64,000 nucleotides of DNA. Origin: Hominilimicola fabiformis. Lineage in GTDB: Bacteria > Bacillota > Clostridia > UBA1381. Each line of letters starts with the position of its first letter. Positions within the stretch are counted from its first letter, which is position 1. The notes beneath the pieces are model-generated. The model was not told where the DNA came from. It worked only from the letters and a program-made list of their open reading frames with translations, and searched no databases. The stretch is from positions 1 through 64,000 of the forward strand of contig NZ_JAJEQM010000009.1 in the NCBI RefSeq assembly GCF_020687385.1, written 5' to 3'. The position numbers were made by a program, and so were the translations under genes. This document shows positions 25,968 to 35,315 of this stretch, piece by piece.

Positions 25968-27734
25968 TTATAAATCAATAGTTTTATATTCGTGTTCTTT
26001 TCGTTTTATTTTAATTGTGGCTGTTACACCACCTGTTTCATTGGTTTTAAACGATAAGCCACAGGTTTTATCAAAATATAGCTGAATTCTCAGATTTACA
26101 TTTGTAAGCCCGTATTTTTCGATTGGTTCGCTGTAGTCCAATTCACGAGTAACGGCTTTATTTAACTCATCTGTATCAGTGCCGCAGCCATTGTCTGCTA
26201 CCTCAATAAATATATAATCATCTTCAGAATAGACGCGTATTGTTATCATACCGCCTTCTTCAATTTCATCAAAACCATGGATGATAGAATTTTCAACAAG
26301 AGGCTGAATTGTTAATTTTACGATTGTACAGTGCAGAAGATTTTCGTCAATGTCATATACAACGTCAAATTTATCCTCAAAGCGTATCTTTTGTATAGAT
26401 ACATAGCTTGATATTTGATTTAATTCGTTTTCTATTGTAGTATATTCGTTGCCTTTATTAAGAGAATGGCGGAAAAAAGTTCCCAATGCGGACACCATTT
26501 TACTTATATCCGGTGCATGATGAGCACGTGCCATCCAATGAATTGAGTCAAGGGTATTGTATAAAAAGTGAGGGTTAATTTGAGCTTGCAAAGCCTTAAG
26601 TTCAAATATCTTTTGTTTTTTATATAAATCTTCAACATCGGTTATGAGAGAATCTATGGTGTTGAGCATAGAGTTGTAGGACTCACCCAGTTTGCCCATC
26701 TCGTCATGAGAGGTTATTTCTATCGGTATACGCTCATAGTTATTTTCAAAGCGTTCCATATGCTTTATAAGCTTTGTTATAGGAGCTGTAAGCCAACGTG
26801 TAAAAATAAAAATGAATATTAGAGCGACAAGTAATGCTATAATTCCTGTAGTTATCATTGATTTTTCGATTATATGTATATCACTGTTAAAATCATCAAG
26901 TTTTGAAGCACGTACAAGGATAAGAGAGCTGTCCTTGAGCCGGCTATGGTTTATAATATGTTTTTCTTTGTTTATCTGAACAAGCTGAGGCTTATCGGAA
27001 TCAGCACTTATTGCTTTAAAAAATTCATTTTCGTTTACAAAGTTGTTTATGTAGCTATCATTCCACGTGTTTATTATGTGATTTTCATATACCAAAAAAA
27101 GCTTACCTGTATTGTTCATACTTATATGTGCAATATCATTTGTAAATTGCGAAAGATTAACATCTGCACGGATTATTCCGAGTATTTTATGGGTTCTCGT
27201 ATCTATAAACGCACGAGCAACGCACAACAAGCCATTGGCATCAGAGGAATCCATAACGCACCAGTATGTGCTTCCGTTCAGTTCCTTTGTGTTTTTATAC
27301 CATACCTCATTTTTGGAATAAACGGAAGCGGTCACATTCGAATCAAACGGAGATGGGTATGATGTACGGTTTTCAATATATAGACTAAGACGTGATACTG
27401 TTGCTTTTAAGGGGTCTATTTTTGAAAGTTCTTGTTCTATGGCGGCAATTTCTTCATAAGGAGACGGAGGATTGGACGCAGTCAGCATTTTTTCAATTGT
27501 CGAATTGGCTTGAACACTATACAGAATTTGCTCAATATTATTCATGGTATTTGTCATATTATTGACAGCGAGGCCTGTTATCTGTGCGTTATTGTCAGTT
27601 GTTTCATTTTCAAATCTTCTTGAAATGCTCGAAAATACGGTTAAACCAAAAATAATGATACATAATATAATAACCGCAATATATGAAAGCAACAATTTTG
27701 TACGAAATGACATATTATTGAACTTTTCAGACAT
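25968..27734 (-). CDS. YesM-type sensor histidine kinase
   Basis: 588 residues from the ATG at 27734 (AAGGAGG ribosome binding site; the longer upstream frame lacks one). TM1 covers about 12-36, a long extracellular Cache-like sensor about 40-285, TM2 about 290-312 and HAMP about 314-365. The His_kinase domain has QAQINPHFLYNTL with the probable phospho-acceptor H389, then N-box QPLVENSIIHG and G-box ADNGCGTD. This is the LytS/YesM class that pairs with AraC-type response regulators for extracellular glycan sensing, and the regulator at 29578 is the obvious partner. A lipoprotein gene lies between them. Its promoter is a close copy of the manA promoter. Confidence 0.9.
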   Translation of the reverse strand: MSEKFNNMSFRTKLLLSYIAVIILCIIIFGLTVFSSISRRFENETTDNNAQITGLAVNNMTNTMNNIEQILYSVQANSTIEKMLTASNPPSPYEEIAAIEQELSKIDPLKATVSRLSLYIENRTSYPSPFDSNVTASVYSKNEVWYKNTKELNGSTYWCVMDSSDANGLLCVARAFIDTRTHKILGIIRADVNLSQFTNDIAHISMNNTGKLFLVYENHIINTWNDSYINNFVNENEFFKAISADSDKPQLVQINKEKHIINHSRLKDSSLILVRASKLDDFNSDIHIIEKSMITTGIIALLVALIFIFIFTRWLTAPITKLIKHMERFENNYERIPIEITSHDEMGKLGESYNSMLNTIDSLITDVEDLYKKQKIFELKALQAQINPHFLYNTLDSIHWMARAHHAPDISKMVSALGTFFRHSLNKGNEYTTIENELNQISSYVSIQKIRFEDKFDVVYDIDENLLHCTIVKLTIQPLVENSIIHGFDEIEEGGMITIRVYSEDDYIFIEVADNGCGTDTDELNKAVTRELDYSEPIEKYGLTNVNLRIQLYFDKTCGLSFKTNETGGVTATIKIKRKEHEYKTIDL

Positions 27735-27757
27735 GACAAACACCTCCTTTTTATAAT

Positions 27758-27837
27758 ATAATAGCCATTGCAAAATACTGAAAATATAAAGTTTATGAAT
27801 TTTTATGGATATAGCTAATCCGTTTTATCATTATAAA
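27758..27837 (-). promoter_or_regulatory. Kinase promoter, near-copy of the manA promoter
   Basis: Read on the minus strand, about 80 bp match the region 62912-62994 upstream of manA. Shared parts are AAAACGGATTAGC.ATATCC, ATAAACT.TAT, TTTTCAGT.TTTTGCA and ATGGCTATTAT (-10 at 27763-27758). On the plus strand the same DNA shows AAAGTTTAT at 27788, resembling the regulon box in reverse orientation. Confidence 0.7.
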
Positions 27838-27938
27838 GTTAAATTGGTATATATAAAAACACTTCTATGATATAATTATACCATAACCATATTAAATTTC
27901 AAGTCATAAAAATATTTGGCAGAGTAATACAAAAAAAT

Positions 27939-27992
27939 ATGCACTATTTAAAGTTTTCCGCTATTTACTAAATAAAGTATTTAGGGTATAAT
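27939..27992 (+). promoter_or_regulatory. Activator box and -10 of the first binding lipoprotein (regulon site 3)
   Basis: AAAGTTTTCCGC starts at 27950, and TATAAT starts 37 bp later at 27987. The flank AAAAAAATATGCAC just upstream is nearly identical to that of site 4 at 31254. Confidence 0.75.
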
Positions 27993-28026
27993 ATTATTAG
28001 CAAGACTTATAAAGGAAGTGTTTTTA

Positions 28027-29184
28027 ATGAAAAAATTACTTATTTTGTTTTTGCTTGCTTCTGTGATGTTATCAATGTGTTCAGGATGCACAGTGGAGAA
28101 AACAGTGGAATCCGCACAGGCTGTTACTGTTTTAAAAGTAATAAAACCAAACTATATCTCAGATTTCACGCAAAATATAGCTGAATTTAATGAAGCAAAC
28201 CCAGATATTCAAGTAAAATTTATTGATGCACCCACTTCAACAGAAAAGAGGCATCAGCTATATGTTTCGGCGTTAAGTGGTAAAGACAGTTCAATCGATA
28301 TATACTGGATTAATGATGAGTGGACTAAGGAGTTTGCTGAGCAGAAATACATAAAGGCTCTTGATGGAGAGATTTTATTAGATAATAGCAGATATATAAT
28401 TGACGCACAGGAAAGATTTTCTGTTAATGATTCTTTTTATGCTATGCCTGTGGGAATGGATACTGATGTTATATTTTATAGGAGCGATAAGATTCATAAC
28501 GTTCCTGAAACATGGGACGGAATTATAAATCTTTGCCGTAATTCCGATTTCGGACTACCTATTAAACTGGGACTTACTACCTCAGATATTCAAGATATGA
28601 TGTATAATATTATAGAAATAAAAGAGGCGATGGGCATAAGCTATGCAGAAACGCTTAATCTATATAAGGAATTTATTGAAGAATACAAAGATATTGAAAA
28701 TTACACTGATACAATAGCCGCCTTTAAAATTGGCAGTGCAGCGATGTTGATGGGAAACAGCTCTTTATGGAAAAAGCTTAATGGTGATACTTCGGCAGTT
28801 AAGGGAAATATAATGGTAGCAAGTCTGCCTAATAAAAATCAATTTGTAAGAAGTTATGCCCTTGCAATAAACTCAAATTCAAAAAATCAAGAGGCAGCAA
28901 TAAGGTTTCTTGATTTTATGAATGGAAAAGAGCAGCAGAGAAGACTATCAAGAGATACATCGCTTATCCCGATAATAAGAGAACTTTATGACGATGAAAT
29001 GATATTAGATGCAAATCCACATGTGAAGGGAATAAAGCAAAGTGTACAAAATTCAAGCTCTTTTGCAACAGTAAGTATTAATGGAGAGAATCTAAAAAAG
29101 CTGGAGGAAGCACTTATTAAATTCTTTAATAATGAAGAAACGTCAATGAATACAGGAAAAATATTTGAGGATTTGATGCAATAA
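28027..29184 (+). CDS. ABC-type sugar-binding lipoprotein (possible sensor partner)
   Basis: 385 residues from the ATG at 28027 (AAAGGAAG ribosome binding site). A lipoprotein signal ends at CSGC (about residue 21). The rest is a family 1 extracellular solute-binding protein: QNIAEFNEANPDIQVKFIDAP, IDIYWINDEWTKEFA, YAMPVGMDTDVIFYR, LPNKNQFVRSYALAIN and AIRFLDFMNGKEQQ. There are no permease genes beside it; it lies between the kinase and response-regulator genes and carries the shared activator box. It could deliver ligand to the LplB/LplC permeases downstream, or present ligand to the kinase as in three-component systems. Sequence alone cannot decide. Confidence 0.85.
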   Translation: MKKLLILFLLASVMLSMCSGCTVEKTVESAQAVTVLKVIKPNYISDFTQNIAEFNEANPDIQVKFIDAPTSTEKRHQLYVSALSGKDSSIDIYWINDEWTKEFAEQKYIKALDGEILLDNSRYIIDAQERFSVNDSFYAMPVGMDTDVIFYRSDKIHNVPETWDGIINLCRNSDFGLPIKLGLTTSDIQDMMYNIIEIKEAMGISYAETLNLYKEFIEEYKDIENYTDTIAAFKIGSAAMLMGNSSLWKKLNGDTSAVKGNIMVASLPNKNQFVRSYALAINSNSKNQEAAIRFLDFMNGKEQQRRLSRDTSLIPIIRELYDDEMILDANPHVKGIKQSVQNSSSFATVSINGENLKKLEEALIKFFNNEETSMNTGKIFEDLMQ

Positions 29185-29297
29185 GAATAAACTAATGTGA
29201 TATTTAACAGGAAAACCACCATAGCCGCAATGTCATTAGTTAATATGATATTGCTTGGCACAAAATGAGAAAATGGTTTGGAAACATGTAGGTATTG

Positions 29298-29352
29298 AAC
29301 CGATTTCCAAAAAGTTAGACCACAAATCTAACTTTTGGAAGTCGGTTTTTTG
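29298..29352 (+). terminator. Long hairpin with T tract after the binding lipoprotein
   Basis: About 20 bp of stem (CCGATTTCCAAAAAGTTAGA with its complement, two mismatches) and a 7-nt loop are followed by six T. It is immediately upstream of the transposase relic, so it may be a terminal part of the former insertion sequence that now works as a terminator. Confidence 0.6.
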
Positions 29353-29405
29353 TGGCAAAATATAGTTATGAATTTAAGTTAAAAGTTGTACGGATACTTA
29401 AATAG
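29352..29405 (+). pseudogene. N-terminal relic of an IS3/IS150-type OrfA transposase
   Basis: The frame starts at GTG and reads MAKYSYEFKLKVVRILK before TAG. This matches the start of IS150-group OrfA proteins, which as I recall continue into a conserved Gly-Gly-Tyr segment. A GYSLGLS stretch follows in another frame about 15 nt later. Everything else of the element is gone. Confidence 0.5.
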
Positions 29406-29577
29406 TGATTGTGGTTACAGTCTTGGATTATCATAATAAAATAGTTTGACCACACCACTGATTCGAGTTCACCTCAGTAAAGCACTTTTTTAATTATTTT
29501 ACATTCAAGTATATTTCTAAACTTAATTCTTTTTGTTTGCCTTAAATTAATGACATTGAACGTAGTTGGTGTTTTCC
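29406..29577. other. Gene-free remainder between the IS relic and the response regulator
   Basis: Together with 29185-29297 this makes up a 393-bp stretch without an intact gene. Apart from the hairpin and OrfA relic, I see only AT-rich sequence, with no convincing terminator for the minus-strand response regulator gene. Confidence 0.5.
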
Positions 29578-31152
29578 CTATATGTCTTGAGGCATAGATG
29601 GATTGTGACTCGCTCTATACTGCGATGGAGTTTTACCACAGATACGCTGAAATAACTCACTGAAATAGCGGGTGTTGTTGTATCCTACTTTTTCGGCAAT
29701 ATCATATATTTTTAAATCAGTTTTTTCAAGAAGTTCTTTGGCCTTTTCAATTCTTGTCTGTATGAGATAATTTTTGAAAGTTATATTAGTTTCCTTTTTA
29801 AATATAACGCTTAAATAGCAAGGTGAAATAAACACTTGCGAAGCAACCGTTTCAAGCGAGGCATCCCTTGCATAATTTTTTTCGACCAGAGCCTTTACTT
29901 GAGTTATTATATTTGCAGCCTTTTGTTTTTGAACACTTTCAATATATGATATTATAACATCTGTAATATTTTCAACAAAGGTTTTAAGTTCTGCAGGAGA
30001 TTGAGTTTTTCTGATTAATGACCACGCATCCGTATTTTTAAAGAGGATTGTTGGATCGCAGTCAATATCATAGAGTGCATCTGAAATTGAAAGAATAAGT
30101 GACATACAGCGTCGCTGCTGATTATAAAGATTCATATCAGAACGTTCCATAACGTCGAAAAGCTCCTTGACGCTTTTTTTGCTTTGCTTTTCGTCGTTGT
30201 TTTTAAGTGCTTTTATGTAGGTTTCTATCAGTTTTGACTGATATGCCGAAAGCTGTGATTTTGGTTCAATATCATTAATATAAATAATGTTTCCTTGTCC
30301 AAGTCTGTCACTGTAATCGAGTGCTTGCAATGCAGAGGTATAGCTTGCCTCAAGTTCGGATATTTCCGAAGTAAAGATACCTATTCCTATATTATAATTA
30401 ACGTTAAATTCAGTATCAATAAAGTCTCCCAAATTCTCACAACAAGAGAAAAGTTTTTGCTCGGATTCTCCTTCCGGTTCGTTAAAGCAGCAAATAAATA
30501 CGAGGTCCGAATTACTAAAAAAGGGAATAAAGTTTATTGTTTTAGGAAGATGTTCGATTAGTGCCTCAAAAATCATAAAATTCATTCCGTAGTTGGTACT
30601 GTCTGTATCAAGACGTATTACAAATGTCGTCATTGCCGCAGTTTTTTTAGATATCTCAAATAGTTCAAAATCAAGAATACCGTATTGTGCACGATTAAAT
30701 AAATAATTCAATAGAAAATAACGGCTATTTCTAAGCGTTTTGCGTAATTCAATTTCTTTTTCTGCTTTTTGTTGCTCAAGGTGTATTTCTTTTGTTAATT
30801 TGTCAACTATTTTATAAAGTTCAAATTCATCTATCGGTTTTAAAAGATATTGACATACGCCGTTATTAATAGCACTTTGTGCATATTCAAAATCATTGTA
30901 TCCTGTAAGAAATATAATTTTTGTATTAGGCGAAATTTTATGAATTTGTTCTGAAAGCCATATGCCGTCTTTTGTTGGCATTTTTATATCTGATATAACA
31001 ATATCGGGAAGCATTTTCTGAAAAAGCTCAAATGCTACCTCACCATTTTTTGCTGTTCCTACTACCTCAATACCTCTGGTATTCCAATCCAGTGAAGCAA
31101 GTCCTTCACGTATTATCTTCTCATCGTCACAAATTAACAACTTTACATTCAT
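29578..31152 (-). CDS. YesN-type response regulator with AraC DNA-binding domain
   Basis: 524 residues. The receiver domain (1-120) has acidic D9/D10, phospho-acceptor D55 in VISDIKMP, Thr in FLTGYND and K106 in YLLKPIDE. A long middle region (about 125-410) is typical of YesN proteins. The C-terminal AraC double helix-turn-helix (about 420-515) contains YARDASLETVASQVFISPCY and the second-helix signature YNNTRYFSELFQRICGKTPSQYR, in two separate blocks. It pairs with the kinase at 25968. The shared AAAGTTTAYC boxes at -45, each with a half-site 19 bp further upstream, suit an AraC-type dimer binding a direct repeat. It is divergent from the second binding lipoprotein, which carries such a box. 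Confidence 0.92.
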   Translation of the reverse strand: MNVKLLICDDEKIIREGLASLDWNTRGIEVVGTAKNGEVAFELFQKMLPDIVISDIKMPTKDGIWLSEQIHKISPNTKIIFLTGYNDFEYAQSAINNGVCQYLLKPIDEFELYKIVDKLTKEIHLEQQKAEKEIELRKTLRNSRYFLLNYLFNRAQYGILDFELFEISKKTAAMTTFVIRLDTDSTNYGMNFMIFEALIEHLPKTINFIPFFSNSDLVFICCFNEPEGESEQKLFSCCENLGDFIDTEFNVNYNIGIGIFTSEISELEASYTSALQALDYSDRLGQGNIIYINDIEPKSQLSAYQSKLIETYIKALKNNDEKQSKKSVKELFDVMERSDMNLYNQQRRCMSLILSISDALYDIDCDPTILFKNTDAWSLIRKTQSPAELKTFVENITDVIISYIESVQKQKAANIITQVKALVEKNYARDASLETVASQVFISPCYLSVIFKKETNITFKNYLIQTRIEKAKELLEKTDLKIYDIAEKVGYNNTRYFSELFQRICGKTPSQYRASHNPSMPQDI

Positions 31153-31253
31153 AATTCTCCATCCTATCTTATCTTTATATTAAACTATATAACATTTTAA
31201 CATATTTTTATATTATTTCAAGTAGGAAATGATATAAATTTTATTAAAAAAAT

Positions 31254-31307
31254 ATGCACATTTTAAAGTTTATCGCTATTTATATTTGAAATACTATGGT
31301 GTATAAT
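31254..31307 (+). promoter_or_regulatory. Activator box and -10 of the second binding lipoprotein (regulon site 4)
   Basis: AAAGTTTATCGC starts at 31265, and TATAAT starts 37 bp later at 31302. The upstream TATGCAC half-site and A-run are the same as at site 3. Confidence 0.75.
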
Positions 31308-31400
31308 GTTAAACATAAAGAAAGACCAATATAAAATGTTCTGATAATGGGAAAGGACGAAACGTCTGAACCGTTATCAAAAAAGAAAGGAGATAAAATT

Positions 31401-32888
31401 ATGAGAAAGAAAATTGCGGCATTATTGGCCATGCTAATGCTTGGAGGTGTGCTTACAGGCTGTGGCGGAGGAAACAAGGTTGCAACAGGCGGTGAAGATC
31501 CTAATGTTGTACCGGAGGATACATATGAAATCAACTGGTATATGCAGGGTATGCCACAGGAGGATGTTGCTTCCGTAGAGGCTGCTGTTAATGATTATCT
31601 TAAGGATAAAATTAACGCTACACTGAAAATGCACAGACTGGAATCAAATCAGTACAGCAAGCAGCTAAACACAATGATAGCGGCGGGTGAATATTTTGAT
31701 ATTGCATGGACAACGCCCGGAGTTCTTACTTATACGGCAAATGCGAGAAACGGTGCATGGCTTGCACTTGATGATTACATTGACACATATATTCCAAAGA
31801 CAATTGAGCAGCTTGGAGAAATAGCAGACAATGCAAGAGTGGACGGCAAGCTTTATGCGATACCGACATATAAGGAAATGGCAGATTCAAGAGGCTGGAC
31901 ATATCGCAAAGATATTGCCGAAAAATACAATATCAATATGGATAATATTAAGACATTTGACGAACTGTTACCGGTGCTTAAAATGATTAAGGAAAATGAA
32001 CCAAATATGCAATATCCGATTGACTGGGGCAGTGACAGAACACCTGAAGCTCTTATGAAGTACGAGGAAATCGCAGGAACAGCCGTTATTTTCTACGATA
32101 CAGATAAATATGACGGCAAGGTTGTAAATCTTGTAGAAACTCCGGAATATCTTGAAGCATGCAAATGGGCTAATAAGCTTTATAACGAAGGTCTTGTAAA
32201 GAAAGACATTATGACTGCTACAGATTTTGAGCAGAGATTAAAGGACGGAAAAACTTTCTGTTATGTGGACTTCTTAAAACCAGGTAAGGCCAAGGAAACT
32301 TCCGCTAAGTTTGATTTTGAACTTGACCAATCAACAGTATCGGATATATGGCAGGATAATGGAGCCGGAACAGGTTCGATGCTTGCTGTTTCAAGAACAT
32401 CAAAGAATCCGGAAAGAGTTCTTCGTTTCCTTGAACTACTTAACACTGATGCGACTCTCAGCAACCTTATCAACTATGGTATTGAAGGAAAACATTACAC
32501 CAAGATTGATGATAATACTATAACAATTCCGGATGATACATCGTATACATTACAAGGTTATCAGTGGATGCAGGGAAATGTATTCCTAAATTATCTTACA
32601 GAAGGAGAAAGCCCTGATAAGGTTGAGGCTCTGAAAGCATTTAACGCAGAGGCTAAGAAACCTATCGATTACGGCTTTAAATTCGATAATACTGCGGTAG
32701 AAGCGGAAATAGCGGCATGTCAGACAGTTAAGAGCGAGTATCGTAAACAGGTAATTATGGGTTCAATGGACCCTGAGCCGATTATGAAAGAATATGCCGC
32801 TAAACTTAAGGCTGCCGGCATTGACAAAATTATTGAAGAAGCACAGAAACAGTATGATGAATTTCTTGCGAACAAGAACAAGCAATAA
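31401..32888 (+). CDS. LplA-type oligosaccharide-binding lipoprotein
   Basis: 495 residues from the ATG at 31401 (AAAGGAG 7 nt upstream; the 18 codons before it are leader). Lipobox LTGC at about residue 20. The order EINWYMQGMPQEDVASVEAAV, MIAAGEYFDIAW, IPTYKEMADSRGWTYR and KNPERVLRFLELLN is that of the large LplA/YtcQ-type binding proteins, which serve LplB/LplC permeases. The partner permeases follow at 35316 and 36263, after an intervening binding protein. It is probably the main importer receptor for large oligosaccharides. A hairpin without a T tract follows its stop codon, which may let it be expressed above the downstream gene. Confidence 0.9.
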   Translation: MRKKIAALLAMLMLGGVLTGCGGGNKVATGGEDPNVVPEDTYEINWYMQGMPQEDVASVEAAVNDYLKDKINATLKMHRLESNQYSKQLNTMIAAGEYFDIAWTTPGVLTYTANARNGAWLALDDYIDTYIPKTIEQLGEIADNARVDGKLYAIPTYKEMADSRGWTYRKDIAEKYNINMDNIKTFDELLPVLKMIKENEPNMQYPIDWGSDRTPEALMKYEEIAGTAVIFYDTDKYDGKVVNLVETPEYLEACKWANKLYNEGLVKKDIMTATDFEQRLKDGKTFCYVDFLKPGKAKETSAKFDFELDQSTVSDIWQDNGAGTGSMLAVSRTSKNPERVLRFLELLNTDATLSNLINYGIEGKHYTKIDDNTITIPDDTSYTLQGYQWMQGNVFLNYLTEGESPDKVEALKAFNAEAKKPIDYGFKFDNTAVEAEIAACQTVKSEYRKQVIMGSMDPEPIMKEYAAKLKAAGIDKIIEEAQKQYDEFLANKNKQ

Positions 32889-32906
32889 CAAGAACAAATA
32901 ATTAGG

Positions 32907-32941
32907 TATAAGTATAGCGGTCTTTGACCGCTATACTTATA
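32907..32941 (+). terminator. Perfect hairpin after the binding lipoprotein, likely partial terminator
   Basis: A 16-bp perfect stem (TATAAGTATAGCGGTC) with a 3-nt loop and no T run. Such elements behind binding-protein genes often stabilise the upstream mRNA segment and reduce read-through. Confidence 0.6.
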
Positions 32942-32966
32942 TGAGGGATATTTAGGAGATTTAGTT

Positions 32967-35183
32967 ATGAAGAAATTAGTTTCATTAATTATCGCAATGT
33001 CAATATTTTTTTCAATAAACTGTGCTATCTTTGCGACAAACGTGTCATATATGGCTGATTTTGAGTCTGCAGATGCGAAATTTGGTAATAGCACAACATA
33101 TAGCGGAACTAAAAACACAGCTGGCGATTATAGTGATTTTGTCAAACCGGAATGGGTAGCCGATGGTGGAAAGGAAAATTCAACAGGACTTCGCATAACC
33201 TACAAAGCTGCGACATGGTATGCAGGCGAGGTTTTCTTCCCAATTCCTGTAGCTTGGCAAAACGGTGCGGATGCTGAGTACCTTAATTTTGATTACAATG
33301 GCAAAGGTATTGTAAATATCAGCCTGTCAACAGGAAGTGCCGCAACAGACACTCTTACGAAAGGTACAAAGTACAGTTATAAACTTAATGCCGATACAAA
33401 CGGTGAATGGCAAAGTATAAGTATTCCACTTTCGGAATTTAAAAATAACGGAAATCCTGTAACAATAGCCAATATAGGCTGCGTGACATTCCAAGCGGGC
33501 GAAAACGGAGGTTTGAGTAACAGTGCCTCTGAAACGAAAGCAATGACGGCAGCGGAGCTTGAAGCGAAAGCGAGAAACGGAAGTATAATCTTTGACAATA
33601 TGGAGTTGTCCAATGTCGGAGAGAATGTTCTTAATCCAAATGCAACACCGGAACCTACAGAGAAACCGGATAATACAACAAGAACCATAGATTTTGATAC
33701 TTATACTCTCAGTCATAAGCAGACCTGGGCAGGATTCAATAACAATGATAAGACCTACAGTGACAGTATAAAGTCAGAAATAACTGAAAACGGTAAAGAA
33801 GGTTGTGCTCTTGAACTGACTTACAAAGCTGCCACATGGTATGCCGGAGAGATATTTATGTCAATACCAAAGGAATGGGCAATAAATAAAAATTCAGAGT
33901 GTCTTGAATTTGATGCTAAGGGACAAGGAAAAATAAAAATATCTCTTGAAACGGGCGAGGTTGTAAACGGAATACGATATGGTCATGCAGTGACTATAAA
34001 CACAAATGATGAATGGCAAAAAATCAGTGTGCCACTTTCTGAATTTGTAAATAACGGTAATGAAGTGCCGTTGACAGATGTGGTAGGAATGGCTTTTTCT
34101 GCGGCAGAAAGTGGAAACCTCGATAACAATGCTGAAGAAACAAAGATGATGAGTGCAGATGAACTTGAAGAAAAAGCTGTAACAGGATGTGTAGTAATAG
34201 ATAACATCACGCTTGCGGAACAGGATACAACTTCCCCGACAGCTGCTCCGGAAGCGACAACTCAACCGACAGGAATATCGTATGTTGCGGATTTTGAAAC
34301 AGCGGATACTAAGTTCGCAAGCGGTAAGACATGGGGAGGATTCAAAAATAAGTCGAATGATTATCAAGACTATATAAAAGCAAAATGGCTGCAGGACGGC
34401 GGAGTTGATGGAAGTACGGCTTTCTGTGTTTACTATCAATCGGCAACTTATTATGCCGGCGAAATTTTTGTGCCGGCTCCCGCAGTGTGGACAAATAACG
34501 GTGCAAAGGGGGCTGAGTACCTAAACTTTGATTATAAGGGTAAAGGAGCTGTAAAAATAAGTTTTTCAACGGGCAACACTGCCGATGGAACGCTTACAAG
34601 TGGTACACGTTATACGAGGAGATTTGAACTTGATTCTCATGGCGATTGGGCGAAAATCAGTGTTCCGCTTTCGGAGTTTGTAAATGGTGAAAATGCTGTT
34701 AATATGACTGAGATAGGCACTGTTACATTTCAAGCGGCTGAGAATGCCAATCTTGATAATAATTCAGACGACACAAAGGCAATGAGTGCAGATGAACTTA
34801 AAGAGATAGCGAGAACTGGTGAGATTATCTTTGATAATATGACACTGTCGGAAACAGAAGGAAAAACAACTCTGTTTTCATCTGTTAAAGTAACAGCGGA
34901 AATTGACGGAAAGGAAATCACTAATCTTACAAATGGAGATATAAAAATAAAAGCGATAGCATCTGATATTGAAAAAGATACAAATATGGTAATGATTGTA
35001 GCTGTATATAAAGAAAACGGTGTGATTGATACAGTTCGTATGGCTGAGCAGAAAATAATCGGAGACGGTGAATTGATGCTTGACTTGAATGTTACAGATG
35101 CTGAGCATCAAACTATGAAAGTGTTTATATTTGATGATTTTACAAATCTTCACCCGATAATCAATGTGACAAACTTTTTATAA
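32967..35183 (+). CDS. Secreted glycan-binding protein with three tandem CBM-like modules
   Basis: 738 residues with a signal peptide (about 1-23). Three jelly-roll modules of about 195 residues start near residues 27, 240 and 438. Each has ADFE/DFDT, a central TWYAGEIF or TYYAGEIF motif, AEYLNFDYKGKG, W..ISVPLSEF and IIFDNM. Short Pro-Thr linkers separate them. No catalytic domain is visible. The last 100 residues form the KVFIF module also found in the acetylesterase and the large GH5. It lies between the binding lipoprotein and the permeases, so a surface or secreted role in capturing polysaccharide is likely. The CBM family is not recognised; it has a CBM11/CIA30-like layout. Confidence 0.75.
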   Translation: MKKLVSLIIAMSIFFSINCAIFATNVSYMADFESADAKFGNSTTYSGTKNTAGDYSDFVKPEWVADGGKENSTGLRITYKAATWYAGEVFFPIPVAWQNGADAEYLNFDYNGKGIVNISLSTGSAATDTLTKGTKYSYKLNADTNGEWQSISIPLSEFKNNGNPVTIANIGCVTFQAGENGGLSNSASETKAMTAAELEAKARNGSIIFDNMELSNVGENVLNPNATPEPTEKPDNTTRTIDFDTYTLSHKQTWAGFNNNDKTYSDSIKSEITENGKEGCALELTYKAATWYAGEIFMSIPKEWAINKNSECLEFDAKGQGKIKISLETGEVVNGIRYGHAVTINTNDEWQKISVPLSEFVNNGNEVPLTDVVGMAFSAAESGNLDNNAEETKMMSADELEEKAVTGCVVIDNITLAEQDTTSPTAAPEATTQPTGISYVADFETADTKFASGKTWGGFKNKSNDYQDYIKAKWLQDGGVDGSTAFCVYYQSATYYAGEIFVPAPAVWTNNGAKGAEYLNFDYKGKGAVKISFSTGNTADGTLTSGTRYTRRFELDSHGDWAKISVPLSEFVNGENAVNMTEIGTVTFQAAENANLDNNSDDTKAMSADELKEIARTGEIIFDNMTLSETEGKTTLFSSVKVTAEIDGKEITNLTNGDIKIKAIASDIEKDTNMVMIVAVYKENGVIDTVRMAEQKIIGDGELMLDLNVTDAEHQTMKVFIFDDFTNLHPIINVTNFL

Positions 35184-35188
35184 ATTAA

Positions 35189-35242
35189 ACCACCTAGCTT
35201 AAAGTTTACCTCATTTTAATGAAAAATAGTACATGTTATAAT
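35189..35242 (+). promoter_or_regulatory. Activator box and -10 of the permease operon (regulon site 5)
   Basis: AAAGTTTACCTC starts at 35201, and TATAAT starts 36 bp later at 35237. The upstream ACCACC half-site lies 19 bp before ACCTCA. Confidence 0.75.
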
Positions 35243-35292
35243 AATTGCAAGATAAAGAGATTTATATATCTCTTTAATCATTGCAATTATTA
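35239..35292 (+). promoter_or_regulatory. Nested inverted repeats in the permease operon leader
   Basis: TAATAATTGCAA and TTGCAATTATTA form a perfect 12-bp repeat enclosing an inner hairpin (AAAGAGA...TCTCTTT, 35254-35275), followed by AGTTTTTA. The outer left arm overlaps the -10, so in RNA mainly the inner hairpin can form. It could influence initiation or act as a leader structure. Confidence 0.4.
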
Positions 35293-35315
35293 AGTTTTTA
35301 AGGAGTGGATGAGAC

